Shown one piece after another: positions 24,511 through 37,900 of a DNA stretch of 64,000 bases. The stretch comes from Chionis minor (taxonomy: Eukaryota > Chordata > Aves > Charadriiformes > Chionididae). A program made the translations under genes and the position numbers. The stretch covers positions 1 through 64,000 of the forward strand of contig VZSF01003232.1 in the NCBI GenBank assembly GCA_013398295.1. Reading direction: 5' to 3'. Under the pieces are notes generated by a model that did no database searches, was not told where the DNA came from, and worked only from the letters and a program-made list of their open reading frames with translations. Position 1 is the stretch's first letter. Every line of letters begins with the position of its first letter.

Positions 24511-25505
24511 TTTAATCTCAGTCTGGCTGTGACCTCAGCACAATTTTCTGAACAAGTAATTCTGTACATTTTACAGGAAGTTCTCAGATTCCTCAACCTA
24601 AAACTTCTTTCGCACATGATTACATCTTTTCCCCTGCACCTTTTCTGAAGGAATCCTAAACCCGATGCTGAACTGAAAATCCTGGAGCTCCCTGCTAAAC
24701 CAAACAGCAGGTGGAAGAGGAGCAGCTGAAGCACATGTTGTTTCTCACTGAAGTACTTTAGACCTGACCAGCAGGATGGCACAGGTGGCAGAAGTGAAAT
24801 TCAAGCCCACTCTCTGGATTCTTTGGAGTGACTATTGAAGAGGCCATCTAGCACAGTAGTCACAGTGAGTCTTAACAGTATGGATATCCATATCCATGAG
24901 ACATACTGACTCACTTCACACAAACTAGATGCAGATACAAAATTACACTGAGTGTGAGGACATGATAGGGGAGAGGCAGTTAAGTTCTCTCTTCATCACC
25001 CTGAGCTTTATGATTTGTAAGTCTGTGCTTTTGTTCTGGTTATCCAAGAAAACATTCAATCACCATGTCAAAGCTGAATAACCACCAACAGGATGTGCTG
25101 TCCACCTGTAACAAGATGACATGCACAGTTAAGGAAGGATGTTTTTGAGAAGATTACAAATCTTCCTGCTAGATTCTGATCACCTCGTCTATACCTCAGC
25201 TTCTTGCAGTGGTCAATGGAAAAACCCAAACCCTCATTTGGACAATGTTATATTCTGCTTTTGCAGTATTTCTTTGTGAATTATGATTGCTTCCATCTTC
25301 CCTCTTTGACTATCCAGACAAGCGCAGTGCTGGTCCCACTGGAAATATCTGGCTTCACATACATTTTTTAACGCAAACACCTGCAATGTTCTACTTGCAT
25401 TTTCCAGAAAAAAAGTTTTTGTTTCAAACCAAAATGATTAAGTCAATACAAGTAACAAAACGTCTGTCCCAGGAAACAAAAGTCCTTGCAACTACTCAGC
25501 AGTTT
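24511..25505 (-). other. WARS2: Probable WARS2 3' UTR (end uncertain)
   Basis: Sequence downstream of the WARS2 stop on the minus strand must begin with 3' UTR. I see no AATAAA (tttatt on the plus strand) within the first kilobase. The nearest variant polyadenylation hexamer is ATTAAA at 24511-24516, which would give a ~1.0 kb UTR. This is only a candidate end; RNA 3'-end data would settle it. Confidence 0.3.
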
Positions 25506-25954
25506 CTACTGAAATCCCACCAGTCTTCTTATTTCTTGATAGATGGGGGTGGCCAGTTCTTTGGCTTTCTCTGCTCCATCCTCTAAAACTTTTAACAGGT
25601 GGGATTTGTCTTCCTGGAGTTTCTTGATTTCATTTCTGATAGGTGTAAATTTTTGAATAACTGACTCTGCTACCACCATTTTGTATTGAGCAGTGTCAAG
25701 ACCAGCAGATTGGCGCAGCACTTCTTCTATGCTAAGCCCTGTTACCGCGGCATGAATGGACACCAGATTTGAGACGCCAGGGCGACTGGCTGGATCGTAG
25801 GTCACCTCAGAGGTAAAGTCAGTCACAGCTTTGCGGAATTTAAGCACTATTTCATCAGGGCTGTCCGCTATGTTAACAGTAGCTAACTTCTGTGCGTCCG
25901 ACTTGGACATCTTCACTGTTGGATCTCTGAGGGATTTTATTTTCTTTGTTGTAC
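25506..25954 (-). CDS. WARS2: WARS2 exon 6 (KMSKS exon, stop codon)
   Basis: This terminal coding exon carries 449 nt of coding sequence, ending with TAG at 25506-25508. The acceptor has a strong pyrimidine tract and TTTTTTTTAAG before GTACAACAAAG. It encodes [19 protein letters not shown], the mobile KMSKS loop that helps activate tryptophan. The C-terminal anticodon-binding helical domain follows, including [19 protein letters not shown] and ending [11 protein letters not shown]...[11 protein letters not shown]. Length and end match the human protein, which from memory ends LVGFL. The 3' untranslated region must run below 25505. Confidence 0.96.
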
Positions 25955-28900
25955 CTTAAAAAAAAGAAAAAGTAACTATGAACACACAGAGACAATGGTT
26001 TCTTATGATAATTGCTAAGAACACTTTGTAGCAGCATGACAAAGTTCTCTGTTTATCCTTGCTTAAAAATGAGTTGTGAGCACAATTGCGTACGCTCCTA
26101 TTTAGTCCTTAAGTCCTCCCTGTCCTTCTAAGTCACTTTTCTCCTCCCATAAACTAAATGAAAACCTGCTCCGTTTCTCCTCTCCTGGCTAAGCAGAAAA
26201 TTCTGCTGGGACACTTCCTAACTTCTTCTGTGGCTACATGCTGATTTTCCCCAGAAATTCTCTTCTCCCTTGTGTTCCTGGTACTGGGGACAAGTTAATC
26301 AGAAAGCACAAACTGAACATTACTGAAATATTCTGTAACAGTGGAGAAACAGGTTAAATCCACCGGTTAAAAAAAAGAATCCCAGAACAGTGAATCTCCT
26401 TACTCTAGGAAAGTCTTCCACCCAAAATCTCTAGATAATTCTCCTAAATATCAATAAAACCAGCTCCCTAACTGAACACTAACCAGCTCTGTTAGAGGGA
26501 AAACGCTGTTCAGATAAGAAAGGTGTGGGTATTGTACAAACTACTAAGACATATGTGTGTACATGAAGTAGAACAGCAGCATTAGAATATTGCAAAGTAC
26601 TTTCTTTAATGGCATCAACACAAACCGTTTCAGTCTTTCACCCACAAACATCGTTCATGGAGTACACAAAGTACCTCTGATGTAGAAGATACACCAATTC
26701 TTTTTAGACACCTAATACAGCCAACTAAATTACCCATATACTCCTCACGTACTCAGTGAAAGGATAAGTGTTCTTCCAGGGTACAATTCAGATAGCCCCA
26801 GAAAGTGCTCTGTTCTGAATCACCTTTTGGAAGAATCTGACTCTCTTCTGTAAATTTGAAGGAGTCCAGGTACTCCTACAGGTAACTGGCTACAGTTAGA
26901 GAGCCTGAATAGGTCCTTAATTCTTCTGTTCATCTAGGATATTTCATGGGTTTGTATATACTTGTGCACCTATGAAGGTATGCTTTTCATGAGGAAAGTG
27001 AAAAGTATGAGTTTTGGTTTTCCCCCCCCCCTCTCCAGATTGAGCTTTTTATTTCCTGGGAAAGTCTCAACTGCACAATAGGCTACACAGCTCCTTGTTA
27101 CACTGCTTAGATTTTACTGTCCATTAGAAACTATAGACCTTGCAATACCTAGTATTCTCTAAGCTCCACTCTGGGTCTAACACCATTTTTGTCACTGAGG
27201 CTTGAAAACTGAGAAAGGTTTATTACTGCCTGTCTTTTCTAAGGTGAGAGCTCCTTGCCCTTTTGAGGGCGAAGGTCTCTGCTGTGCATTCCTCTACATT
27301 ACTTACAACAAAGATGTAATGCTTCTTCCTTGCCCAGTTCTTCACGTTTCTTAACAAACATGCCATTTGTGCCATCTGACTCCTCCTCACCCCCCGGCCT
27401 ATGACCTTATAGCTCAAAAATGGCTGAGAAGATTTTTCTTATAAGTCTCCCTGAGTCTAAGATCAAAACCGGAAAGTCTAAGTTCTGTAAGACAGCCTTA
27501 CTGAAATATGCAAGTATATACTAAACACACTTTAAAAGATTTTTAGGCATCGTAGCAATAAACCTACAAGCTGTTTAGCATGATTAATGTAAACATCTAC
27601 CACCCAGACATTGAAGAATTCTGCTTGCGAGAGGTCTCTTGTCTTGTTCCTTACGTATCACCTGAACTAGCAACATCGATCAGAGATCCTGCTCTTAAAA
27701 GGTCCAGTACTTGAAGAGCAAGGCTGACCGGCAGCAGCAGAGCGCATCTGGCCCCCTGGACTAGAATACCAGACGTCGCACACATTCCTCTACCAGGGAT
27801 TTGTAAAGCCTTATGTCTATCTTGGGAGTTCAGTTTCAGAGCCTCTAGTCTCTTGTTGTCAGTTTTTAATTTTCCACTCCGTTTTCTTGGTCCCTGAAAC
27901 TATTTCCACTATATTTAAATCCATCTTCAACCTTGGAAGTGCAGTTAAGGGAGAAGAAAAAAATAAAATAACCAAGACCAGCTCACTTAAAATGGCTTTG
28001 GGCACAGGAAAGAATTCTCCATATTTCTTGTTGAAAAGTTGTGCTATATCTTGGGCCAGTTCCAGGTGCAGGACTTGATCTTCTCCAACGGGAACATGTG
28101 TCGACCTTTTAATAAAAGACAGATACAGGAAACTCAGCAAAGCTCTCCAGTTCTGTCGAAATGTTACTCAAGACTGTCACAGCTTCTGCCATGAGCGAGG
28201 GCCAAATTGAGCCACTCAGTCCCAGGGAGATATAGGTGCTGTGGGAACAAGATCCCAAACTGACCATATGCCAGGATTAGTCTGCTTTTTTGTGCTGAAC
28301 TGAAGCACATCTCCAAGGGCGAAAATAGCCCTTCATGAAAACATATATAGTAAAAGCACCAATAAGAGCAAATCATTAAACTCAGGTGAAAGAAAGGTTT
28401 TTGTGGTATCTTCTGCGGCCTCTTCAGAGATCAAAAAGCACGTGTTACAGTGTGCAAACAAAAATGAAAGATCTGCAAGGCATAAAGCGCAAGCACCTTG
28501 CCTTGTCAAGTCTCAGGAAAACATAACTGTTATTGAAAAGTTAGTACTGTGGGTTTATCAAGGGAAGGAAAGTAGAGATTGCTTCTTCCTCATAGGTCAC
28601 CATTATATAAATATCATGTGGGCCAGTGCCTCTACCACCACAAGTATTATCATTCATAGATTAGAACTATTAGGATCAAAGGATCATTTGATCTTCTGTA
28701 TTGAACTCAATAGCTTGAATGCAGTTCTGGAGGAAAACACAGTCAGCATCAGAAGACATGAGGAGGTGAAGAATCCATTACTTCCCCTGGTGATTCTTTC
28801 CCACAGTTAATCATACTCACTAAAAATGTATGATTCTTTTAGATAAGGCAGACTTGAAGTCTTGCCAGCTTTTGATTACTCTCCCCTCCCCCAACAGATT

Positions 28901-31900
28901 TTTTTCTAAGGCTTGTAGGGTATTCAGCTCTGAATCCTGGCTATATTCCAGTGTAAGAAAGTTCACTATGCATCTTTTAAGTTCCCAGAAAATTTCAGTT
29001 CAACACGGTACTCTTTCCTTCCGCTTCTGAATTACTGGGCTGACATCCAGGAATCAATTTGTCCACCTTTATTCCCCACCAAATAATCAGTAAGGCAACC
29101 TAAAACCAGTTACAGTAGCCAATAGGAAATCACAGTGGCCTACAACTAACAGAAAGAAAATCAGTTACCATAATCAATATACTTTAAGCAGGTCAAAAGA
29201 AATGTTTCCATATGCCAAAATGGTTCCATATTCACAAAGTTTGCCACTAAACAGAAAACATATTGTCTTTATAAATGCCTCTGCATGATTCTTTGCCTTC
29301 TTCCTTGCTGTTTTTTAAATATTTCTGTCCTGGTACTATTTTTACTCTTTTCTGTCATATATTTACCTTCTGTCCATTTTCCTGTCTCTTTGATCCTTGG
29401 TTCATCTGAATTAGTACTGTTTCTCCCCCTCCTCCAGCTCTTAATTCTTCTCATGACTGCTGTTCCCTTCATGTTTTTCCATTTCACTCTGATTCTTGCT
29501 CCTTGTATTATGTTTTCACATTAAAACCTTTCTTATTAAAGATATTATGTCAAATTTCTTCAGAGATACTGTTTCTCTTTCACTTCCTTGTTTTGTACTC
29601 TATCTGGACAGCCTGCTGTTAATACACATGGTGGCAAACAAACCACAGGCTTCACTAAGGAATGATGAACCACATGATCTTATTACAGATGGAAGAGACA
29701 TACATGGTTGAGCTCAATCCAAACAAGGTGATTTCTGATAAAGTTGTCTAAATTTCACCCTTAAGTACTGCTTGACAATCAACTGGGACTCACTGCTTTG
29801 AAAATTATTTTAATGTTCAAATTCATTCAGACTTTTGCTTGCTTCCCATTATTTTCATCTAGAATTCAAGTGAATTAGAAATATCACATACTGGTCTTCT
29901 AACATTACTGTTTTCCCCTACTAATGAACACTTAGGATTAAATTTCTCTAGATACATTTTTCTGGGTTAACAACTGGCTAATCTTGGTTACTGTGTCCTC
30001 ATAGATCTGTATTACTTTTCCGTCCTAAAAAATATTCACAATTTGCCTTCAGAACAATTTCACAAAGCACATATGCTCAGAACATAAAAAGAATTAATAC
30101 ATAGTGCAGTGTCTCCAACATTTAATTACTGAGACAGTTTAAAACATATTAGGAAATACAACCAATCACAGCAATATACTACAAGCTCTACCAGCTAGGC
30201 TACAAACTTAGCCATACTGAGTCACTAGTCCCTCATTAGAGTGTATTTCCATTGCAGCACAACATACTCCACAGAGAAAACTGAACTAGCCCAGGCACCA
30301 CAAGGTGCAGTAAATTACTCACTTCATCAGTATCGACAGGCCTACACAGAATCCCACACTAATATGGGTATACTATATACAGCCAGCTTAAGTATCTCTA
30401 CAGTATGGTGCATAAAATAAAGCATAACTACTTAAAAAAAAAGTGTACGTGTGTGAACATGTAATAAGTATAATTAAACACCAATGTGCTGTAATTCCCT
30501 AAGAATTGTTCTGAATTGACCAGCTTTTTTCTCTTTACAGCCCTGTCAGTTGCTTTCAAATCAGGCTAATTTTCAACCAGGCACTTGAGAGGTAAAAAGC
30601 TGTCATCCATTTCCAATCTTCTGATCTAATCACACCCAGCTCCCCCACCTAATAAGTTAGCATGTTGACTTGACAAACATTCATTCTAATGCAGCTGAAC
30701 AGACATTGCCCACGGGCTCACGTTCTGACTCTTACTTGTACAGTAAAATATCTGCTGCTTGAAGCACTGGATAAGTCAACAAACCAACAGTTCCTTCATT
30801 ATTCTGGGTGGCACGCTTCATCTGTTTGCAAAAGAAAGACAGAGAGGAATCACACTTTTGGCTAATGATGTCAAAGTCCATGATTTTAATTAATTAGAAT
30901 TCCAACTAATTTGAGTAACTGATTATGCAATGCTACAGAAAAGCATGCCATGTAAAATCTGCTCCTTGTGTATATGCACATCCCATTATATGTTCTATAT
31001 TTATGAATTTCCCTACACCATTCTGATATCTTAGTGAGGAGAAAGCATAAGCTTGTGTTTTCTTTCTGCTTGTAATCTTACTAACAAAAATGATTACAAA
31101 CACAAAACAATCAGGCTGGGTTATTACACTTATTGATAAACTCTACTTTTAAAATTTTCAGCAGTAAGTTTTTGAAACATTTTATAATAGAGATATTAAA
31201 AGGCATCAATACCTGTGTTTGACAGAAAAAAGATCAAGACATAATGACCAAACACAGTCACCAGGAGAGTCAGTGTAAGAATGTAGAACTACATGCTGCT
31301 CCCCACAATCCACCCACTGTACTGAAATCTTTTACTGCCCTAGGATATAGATCATTTAAACCAAGACAGTCAGGCTACAAATGCTCACTCTGTTGTAGCA
31401 ATGGCATACCTAGTTTTTGCTTTTACAATAGTTAAATACACTAAAATCCTTAAAAATCTTAATTATTTCATTAAGGCTATTCTAAATCTAAAATCTTTAA
31501 ATTTTTCTCACCCTCTCATGCTGATCCTGTCTTCTTTCTACATCTCTAAGTGCCTAGGGTTCAGGGAACCTAATTTGCAAAGCCTAGCACCTGTAACACC
31601 TATCTGTAGATTTGGAAAGTCAATCCAGTCAAAGTTGGATTTAAGAGCTTAACTTTAGAACCTCAGGTTTGAAAAGGTTGGCTTTAATCTATGCCATGCA
31701 TTAACGCTGGTTGCTGTATTTAAGTTTTACTGTTTTTATTTAATTAAGAAGAAAAACAGGAAAAAAGAAAACATCTGGAGGTATTTAAGACTGCTCTGAA
31801 CTCTGCAAGCTAAACTGCTCTTAAGATTTTTTTTTTCTCCTTTTTTGATACTTCTCTCTCTTGTCTTTTGGTTTTTCTGCTTAGTAAATGCCAAAATAAA

Positions 31901-34900
31901 ATAGAAGGAAATTAAATGCAAGAATTCAGTTGATGCAGTCATGCTGATGCAGTACCAAGATTAAGAAGATGAACATTCGAAACTCATAAAGGCAAACATT
32001 TAAGGTGCATTAACTTTATCACTCAGCACATTGTGAATATTTATAATTTGTATACTCCTCTTCCAACATATGCTTCTTTCGCACCCTCTTCCATAAAATC
32101 TACAGAACAGCCACTCTTCATGGTGGAAAAAGAAAAGCTGTTTATGGAAGTTCTTAATCAGCAAGGCTCAAGGTTTCCACTGCAGTATTTTGTAGTTGGT
32201 TTGCATTATTAAATACACATTGAAATAACGCAAATCATTCTAGCAAAATCAGTTTAACAACACTAAACGACCCTTCTATTTAGTAGTTTCTGCAAGTCTC
32301 TGCCAAAAATATTATCCTGTAGCTTCCAGCAGAAAAACATTTACTGATAGCAACAGACCTGGAAAGACACGTTTTCCTCCTTCTACCATAAGACTAGATA
32401 GTCACTTAGACCTAAAGTAAAGATAACCAAGGTACAATTGGTACTTCACAGATAACAAGTATTTCAAGGACAGCAGTTCTACTGAATTCCCATAAACTTC
32501 CTTTCAATTTATGAAACTGTCCATACCTTCCACTGGGGCAAGCGTAGTAGACGTGGCACGTTAGTTAAGCACCCAAGAACCCAGGCAAGTTCTGCATGCT
32601 CTGGAACCTGGAAGTACGAAGTCAGAATATATCTTAGTCTTCTCCATTTATATGCATATTTTCTCATAATCAATACAGATAAATAACATCAGAGATAAGA
32701 AAACCATTTATTTTTGCCTGTTATTTTTCCAGTAAGGTCAAGTCACAAGTTAATGGAAAGTTGTAGACACTACATGGATTAAATGCACTGTGCTCAAGCA
32801 GCACAGCAAAGTTCTTGATCCCATCCACCCACATTTTCTAAAGAAAGAAAGAAAATAGTTTAGTAGCAACAGAGTTAAACTTGCCTGTAAACTAACCAAT
32901 TGCTGACCACTATGCCACAACCTCCCCATGCCTTGAGGTGAGACATGTCAGAGCCTTGGGTGCACCAACAGGTCTTAATGACCCTGACCTGTCTGCAAAA
33001 CAGGGAAAAGACCTAAGGTTGTGTGTCAAACTTTACAGTACAGCCTGAACTGTGGATTAACTTGTCCCTCAGTTCTGCAGTCCTCTATCAAAACTAATAC
33101 TGATCTGCAGGTGAAAGAGAAGGATTAAGCCTCCACTTACCCTTTGCTACAAGGGTGGTTTGAAAAAAAAAAGAGAGAGAAAGAAGACTCCATTTAATGT
33201 TGTACCACAAACTCTTAATTTAACATTCTGGGGGGACTGCAGTTATAGTGGAATTTTAATAGTTTCAGAAAGAGATTAGGCAGAGTGATTGCTCCCCTCC
33301 AGCAGAGAGGAAGATCTACAGACAGAGACAAGAAATGAGCTGTGCAACAACCTTAGTTGGATGAATCCATATTTAGCTTCTTGACATACACCCTTCAGTT
33401 TTTATATTTCCAATATTCATTTTAGATTTAGTAAATCAGGCAAGCATTGCTGATGCACACACTGTTCTTTAACTTCTTTCCAGTTGTTTTGGTCTGTTGC
33501 TACTTTGCTATATGTAAGATAATTATCGAAAGAACAAGGTGATCTCTGTTCTGCTCCTATGCTTATACGTTTGATTCACTCTTTTCAATATTGGCAGGTT
33601 TGGATGTTTAGGAGCATGCTAACTGTCTCAAAGATGTTCAAAGCTTCACGCTTGCAACATGATATAGCAACCCAGATGGAAGGCAGTAAGAAGTGTTTGT
33701 TAACAAGTTAGAATTACTAGCACTGTTAATGGCAGTTCCTTTGTTGTCACATTTTAAATGTAGTAATTTCCTAGCTCACAGTCATTAGACTCTTTCCGTT
33801 GTCGATGTTGTGTAGAGGTATCTGACCTCAAGACAACAACGAAGCAATTAGATATATGTAGTATTCTAGGCTGATGCTCCTTCTCCTACTTCTCCCACAG
33901 TTAGTATTTTTTTCTTTTTTAATTTCTTCATGCTTATTTGACCTGCAGTCTTCCGTGCACAGGACAAAGTGCAGCAAGATGCACCAAATGTACCTTCTGC
34001 AAGATACAAAGAATGAACTGAGCTGTAGAGCAAACACTAAGCTCAAGACCTCTATTTCATTTAGAAGGAATCACCATCTGGTTCAAAGTGGTTTCTCATT
34101 CCTTTCTTCTGGTCACGGATAGAGAGGAGATGGTGCTCTGCTGCACTTGTGTTGACAAGAACTCCCTTTAAAAGCTATGCAGTCATTGATTCAGCTCTGT
34201 CAGACGTTGCTTCCACAGCCAAGGCTGCACGTGTGTTTCATTGCATCAGAGGCTTTGACATTACATCAGTTACCAAACCACCAAATGATCTCAACAGCAT
34301 TTGTTGAGTTGAATCCGGAGTTCTGGGTCCTAGCAAGTTACACTCACTGCTAATCCTCAAACACACACAGTCCTTCCCTAAGTAAGGCTAGTGTGTTGAA
34401 TGCTATAGAGAAAAAGCTTGATAAAAGAGAAAATACAAAGGGTAGAGATTTCAGTTGGAAAAAATTTCAGTACTGGAGCCTAATGAGTTAACATTCATCA
34501 CCCAAATTGCAGTAACTGAGTGTATATTGGTCTGTGAATCAAGACGTACTAGGCTTAAACCACAAATCGTTTGTCAGACTAAATCACAGTTTAAGCTACT
34601 GTGTTTTACTTGGCAAGAGTGGCAGGTAATTGCTGCATTTGGTCGGTCACTGTGCATCAGCTCAAATGTGGTTACTCATTAAGCTACAGTACTCCGTCAC
34701 TTTGATTGGATACAAAGAAACTGGAAGAGGGGAAGATATGTGTGACACCAGTAAAATAAAGGCCCAGTCTACTCTTCCTTTCTGGTACTGAGCAATACCA
34801 GTGGATCACAATTAGGAGGAGCCATTCTCTCAGACAAACTCAGTTCGCCTCCTGCCCCACGTCCATTTAAAATTCTGAGCAAATGTCTTCATCAAACAAC

Positions 34901-37900
34901 CACAACATAAGAACGTAAGAAATAATATCATACAGGATCGCAACAGAGGTAGCACTCTGTTTCCAGGAGTAGCAACCAAAGATGGCATTTAGAGCAAGCA
35001 CGTGAGCCTATCGCTTCCTGCAGTATATTCCTCTCCTACTTCTCCAGCATTCATAATTGTTATATTAGGGAATATCAGAAGATTATTATCCCTGGCCCCG
35101 TCCTGCTAGTATCCGTGTTTTCCATGAATATGTCTAATCCCTTTCTGAACCTGCTGATACTGCCCACTTCACAACATCATGTGGCAATAAGCTTCAGAAA
35201 TTCAAACCTGATACATATTATACTTGCATTTCATGTTTCTTGTACTGCATAGTCTGGTGAACAATTCAGTTTACCCAGCGCTTCTTGATTTTTTTGACTT
35301 TGACTGCATCTACACCTCAGCCTTCTCCTCTTTCAATTGAAGCGTCCCAGGCTTCTAAGCTTTTCCTTTTAAGCCAACTACTCTAGCCCCATTGTAGCAC
35401 CTCTAATTCACTAATTCCAATGCTTTTATGTTTTCCTAATTTGGGCAAGTTTTCCCTTCTGAAAATCTAATCTAATCTAATCTAATCTTTTCCTACGATT
35501 GCATCCTAATTTATGGAAACATGGAAAGGGATTTGCTAGACCAATATTTTCTTCATGAGTGGTATCACACATTTAATTGTAGATTTTTTTGTTTGGCAAT
35601 ACTATTGTTCCCTATACTAGATTTGTGGTTTCTCTCATCTCACTTAACGTCTTCTGATCATTATCATCATCTTGATTAGCAGCATCAGTTGTACAATCCT
35701 AGTAACACATTTTCTGTCAGATTCCGCTATCTTCACCCACAATGATTTTTGTTTCCCCATAGTATTATGGAGAGAGGCAATCCCTCCAGTAAATTCAAAC
35801 AATGAAGTGAAACAGAGATAAGACATCTCATCTTTATATCAATCTGTGAAATGATTTTCAGTTGCTTCCTATTGTGTTAGGTAGCATTTATCATGCCATT
35901 GCAAGGAAGACTTTTGTCAAAGAAGCATTGCTGTTCACAGCTTTTTAATTAAAAAGAGTAGGACTGTCAGACAGGTCTCCTGCATGCCTTTTTTCTGTTC
36001 TTTTTTTAAAAAGAAGTTCACCCCAAATGTAACCATGACTCTTAAGAAATAAGAGTATACCAAGTTCCAATCAATTAAGGTTATTCTGTGTATACTTGAA
36101 CCAGTAAAGAACTTAATTTGGTTTGTATTTTAAAATCTGACAACAGAAGTATCCTGTGGAACCATGATGTACTTCAGGAATGCCCCACCTTCCCAAAAGA
36201 GAACAGATAATAGTAAGTTTAGTAAGCTTAGCTCTTCTTCAATGAAGACATCAGTTTCTCAGCAGCGCCCTCTCCCCCGAATTCCCCAGTATAAAAATAA
36301 TACAAAATTTAGAAAAACAGAGTTACATCTCCAATGAATGAACTCACAACAAGTGACAGTTCCTGAACTGGATGTCAAACCAACCTCCAAGAATGACACA
36401 GTGATTTGTAACTCTCAAAAACTATCTAATCCATTAAATCCTTCATGTCAACTCCAGCTACTTTTGCATCCTGAAAGAATATAATAGCCTGGTTTCAATA
36501 TAAACATTATTTTCTCAGGAAATATTTCTTGCAGCTTGGCTGGACGTATTTGGAGGACTAACAGTGTTTTAAGTCCTCTATTTATTGTTTCCCTTACAAA
36601 GCTAACTATTTCCCATTTAGCAGTTTTCACAAAAAAGCTTAACCAGATCCATATAGCGAACTCCTCCTTCTAGACAGTCCGTATCATACCCTTTGCTTTC
36701 CTCAGTAAATACATCAAGTTTCTCTCTTTTTCCCTGCTCTGTGCTTTCACCCACGTTAACACAGTTTTCTTTCCTAATCTGTTACAAGTCTGTAAAAATC
36801 ATCAACATTTCTTAAAGGGTCAAGATGGTCATCTCGCTGCTATTAACAGCGACACATTTCCTCCTTCAATTTCCATTGCATTAAGCATCCCCCAGAACCT
36901 GGCTTACTAATCACTAATCAAAGAGTTATTTCCAGAACAAACTACTTACATTCTTTCCTTGTGGCCCGAGAAGCCTGAGTCTGCATAGCTAGATTCCTTT
37001 TATTTTATTTTTTTAAAAGCACACTTACTTAACAGAGGTTACCACTTCCAAATGATAATGGCAATTACCTAGAAAGCACAAACCTCTCTGTTTCTTCACC
37101 TGGCTGAGCGCCCTGCTCCTCCTTCTTTACAAACACCTTCTTAATTCTTCATTTGTGTGGCCATTTGACATCATTAAACTCTGATCACACTGTACACTTG
37201 GATCATCTCTGGGGCGTTATTTGCTGAAGTACAACCTCAGAGTTTCTCCCTGCAGATCTATTACTTTGTCCTTGATCCTAGGTATTCCCTGCAAAGTTAT
37301 TGCTGCTATTCCCTGGTCACAGCTGATGATATATACATGGAAAACCAATAGCTAGTTTTAGTGCAAGTAATTCTAGATGACTTTTCATGCTGAGACATAC
37401 AGCTGAGGAGGACAGCAAGTAATGAGATTCAAGAACAATAACAGGGAAAGACATGGATATAGTGAGCAGATCTGAAAGCAAGCAGCTTCGCAATGCCAGA
37501 ACTCGGCTTTCTGAGGCTTTTTATAAAAAGTTGGGTGTCTGCAGCTGAAGTGTCTTCCTGCAACAAGAGCTACAGCGTTTCATTTTCAAGATATATTTCC
37601 TCAAGTTGCAACCTATAGCCCTTCTCTGCAAGGGACTGCAAATTTGCTGCGGAAACAGCTTCCCCACAGCAGTGTAACCTCATCAAGGGCTACATTTTAA
37701 ATGGGCAATAAATTTCAGAGATTTGATTTTGACAGTGTAGAAAACGAACAAACAGGTCTGGGGAGGTAACCTGCATAGCTGCGTACTAAAAGAAATCTGA
37801 ACAGAGGAGGGAAAGTGTTCCAAATTTCAAAACAAATGAAATGTGTTTTTAGGATTTTTGTCTTTTCTAGAAGTACCAGTTAGCACTTCCAAAAAAATTC

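Larger units (their letters stand above)
16341..25505. other. Intergenic region between CpG domain and WARS2
   Basis: CpG-poor, AT-rich unique sequence. Apart from the MIR, the inverted-repeat element, the GATA cluster and the probable WARS2 3' UTR, I see no genes. Reading frames up to 139 codons (for example 17383-17802) show no recognisable domains. Confidence 0.7.
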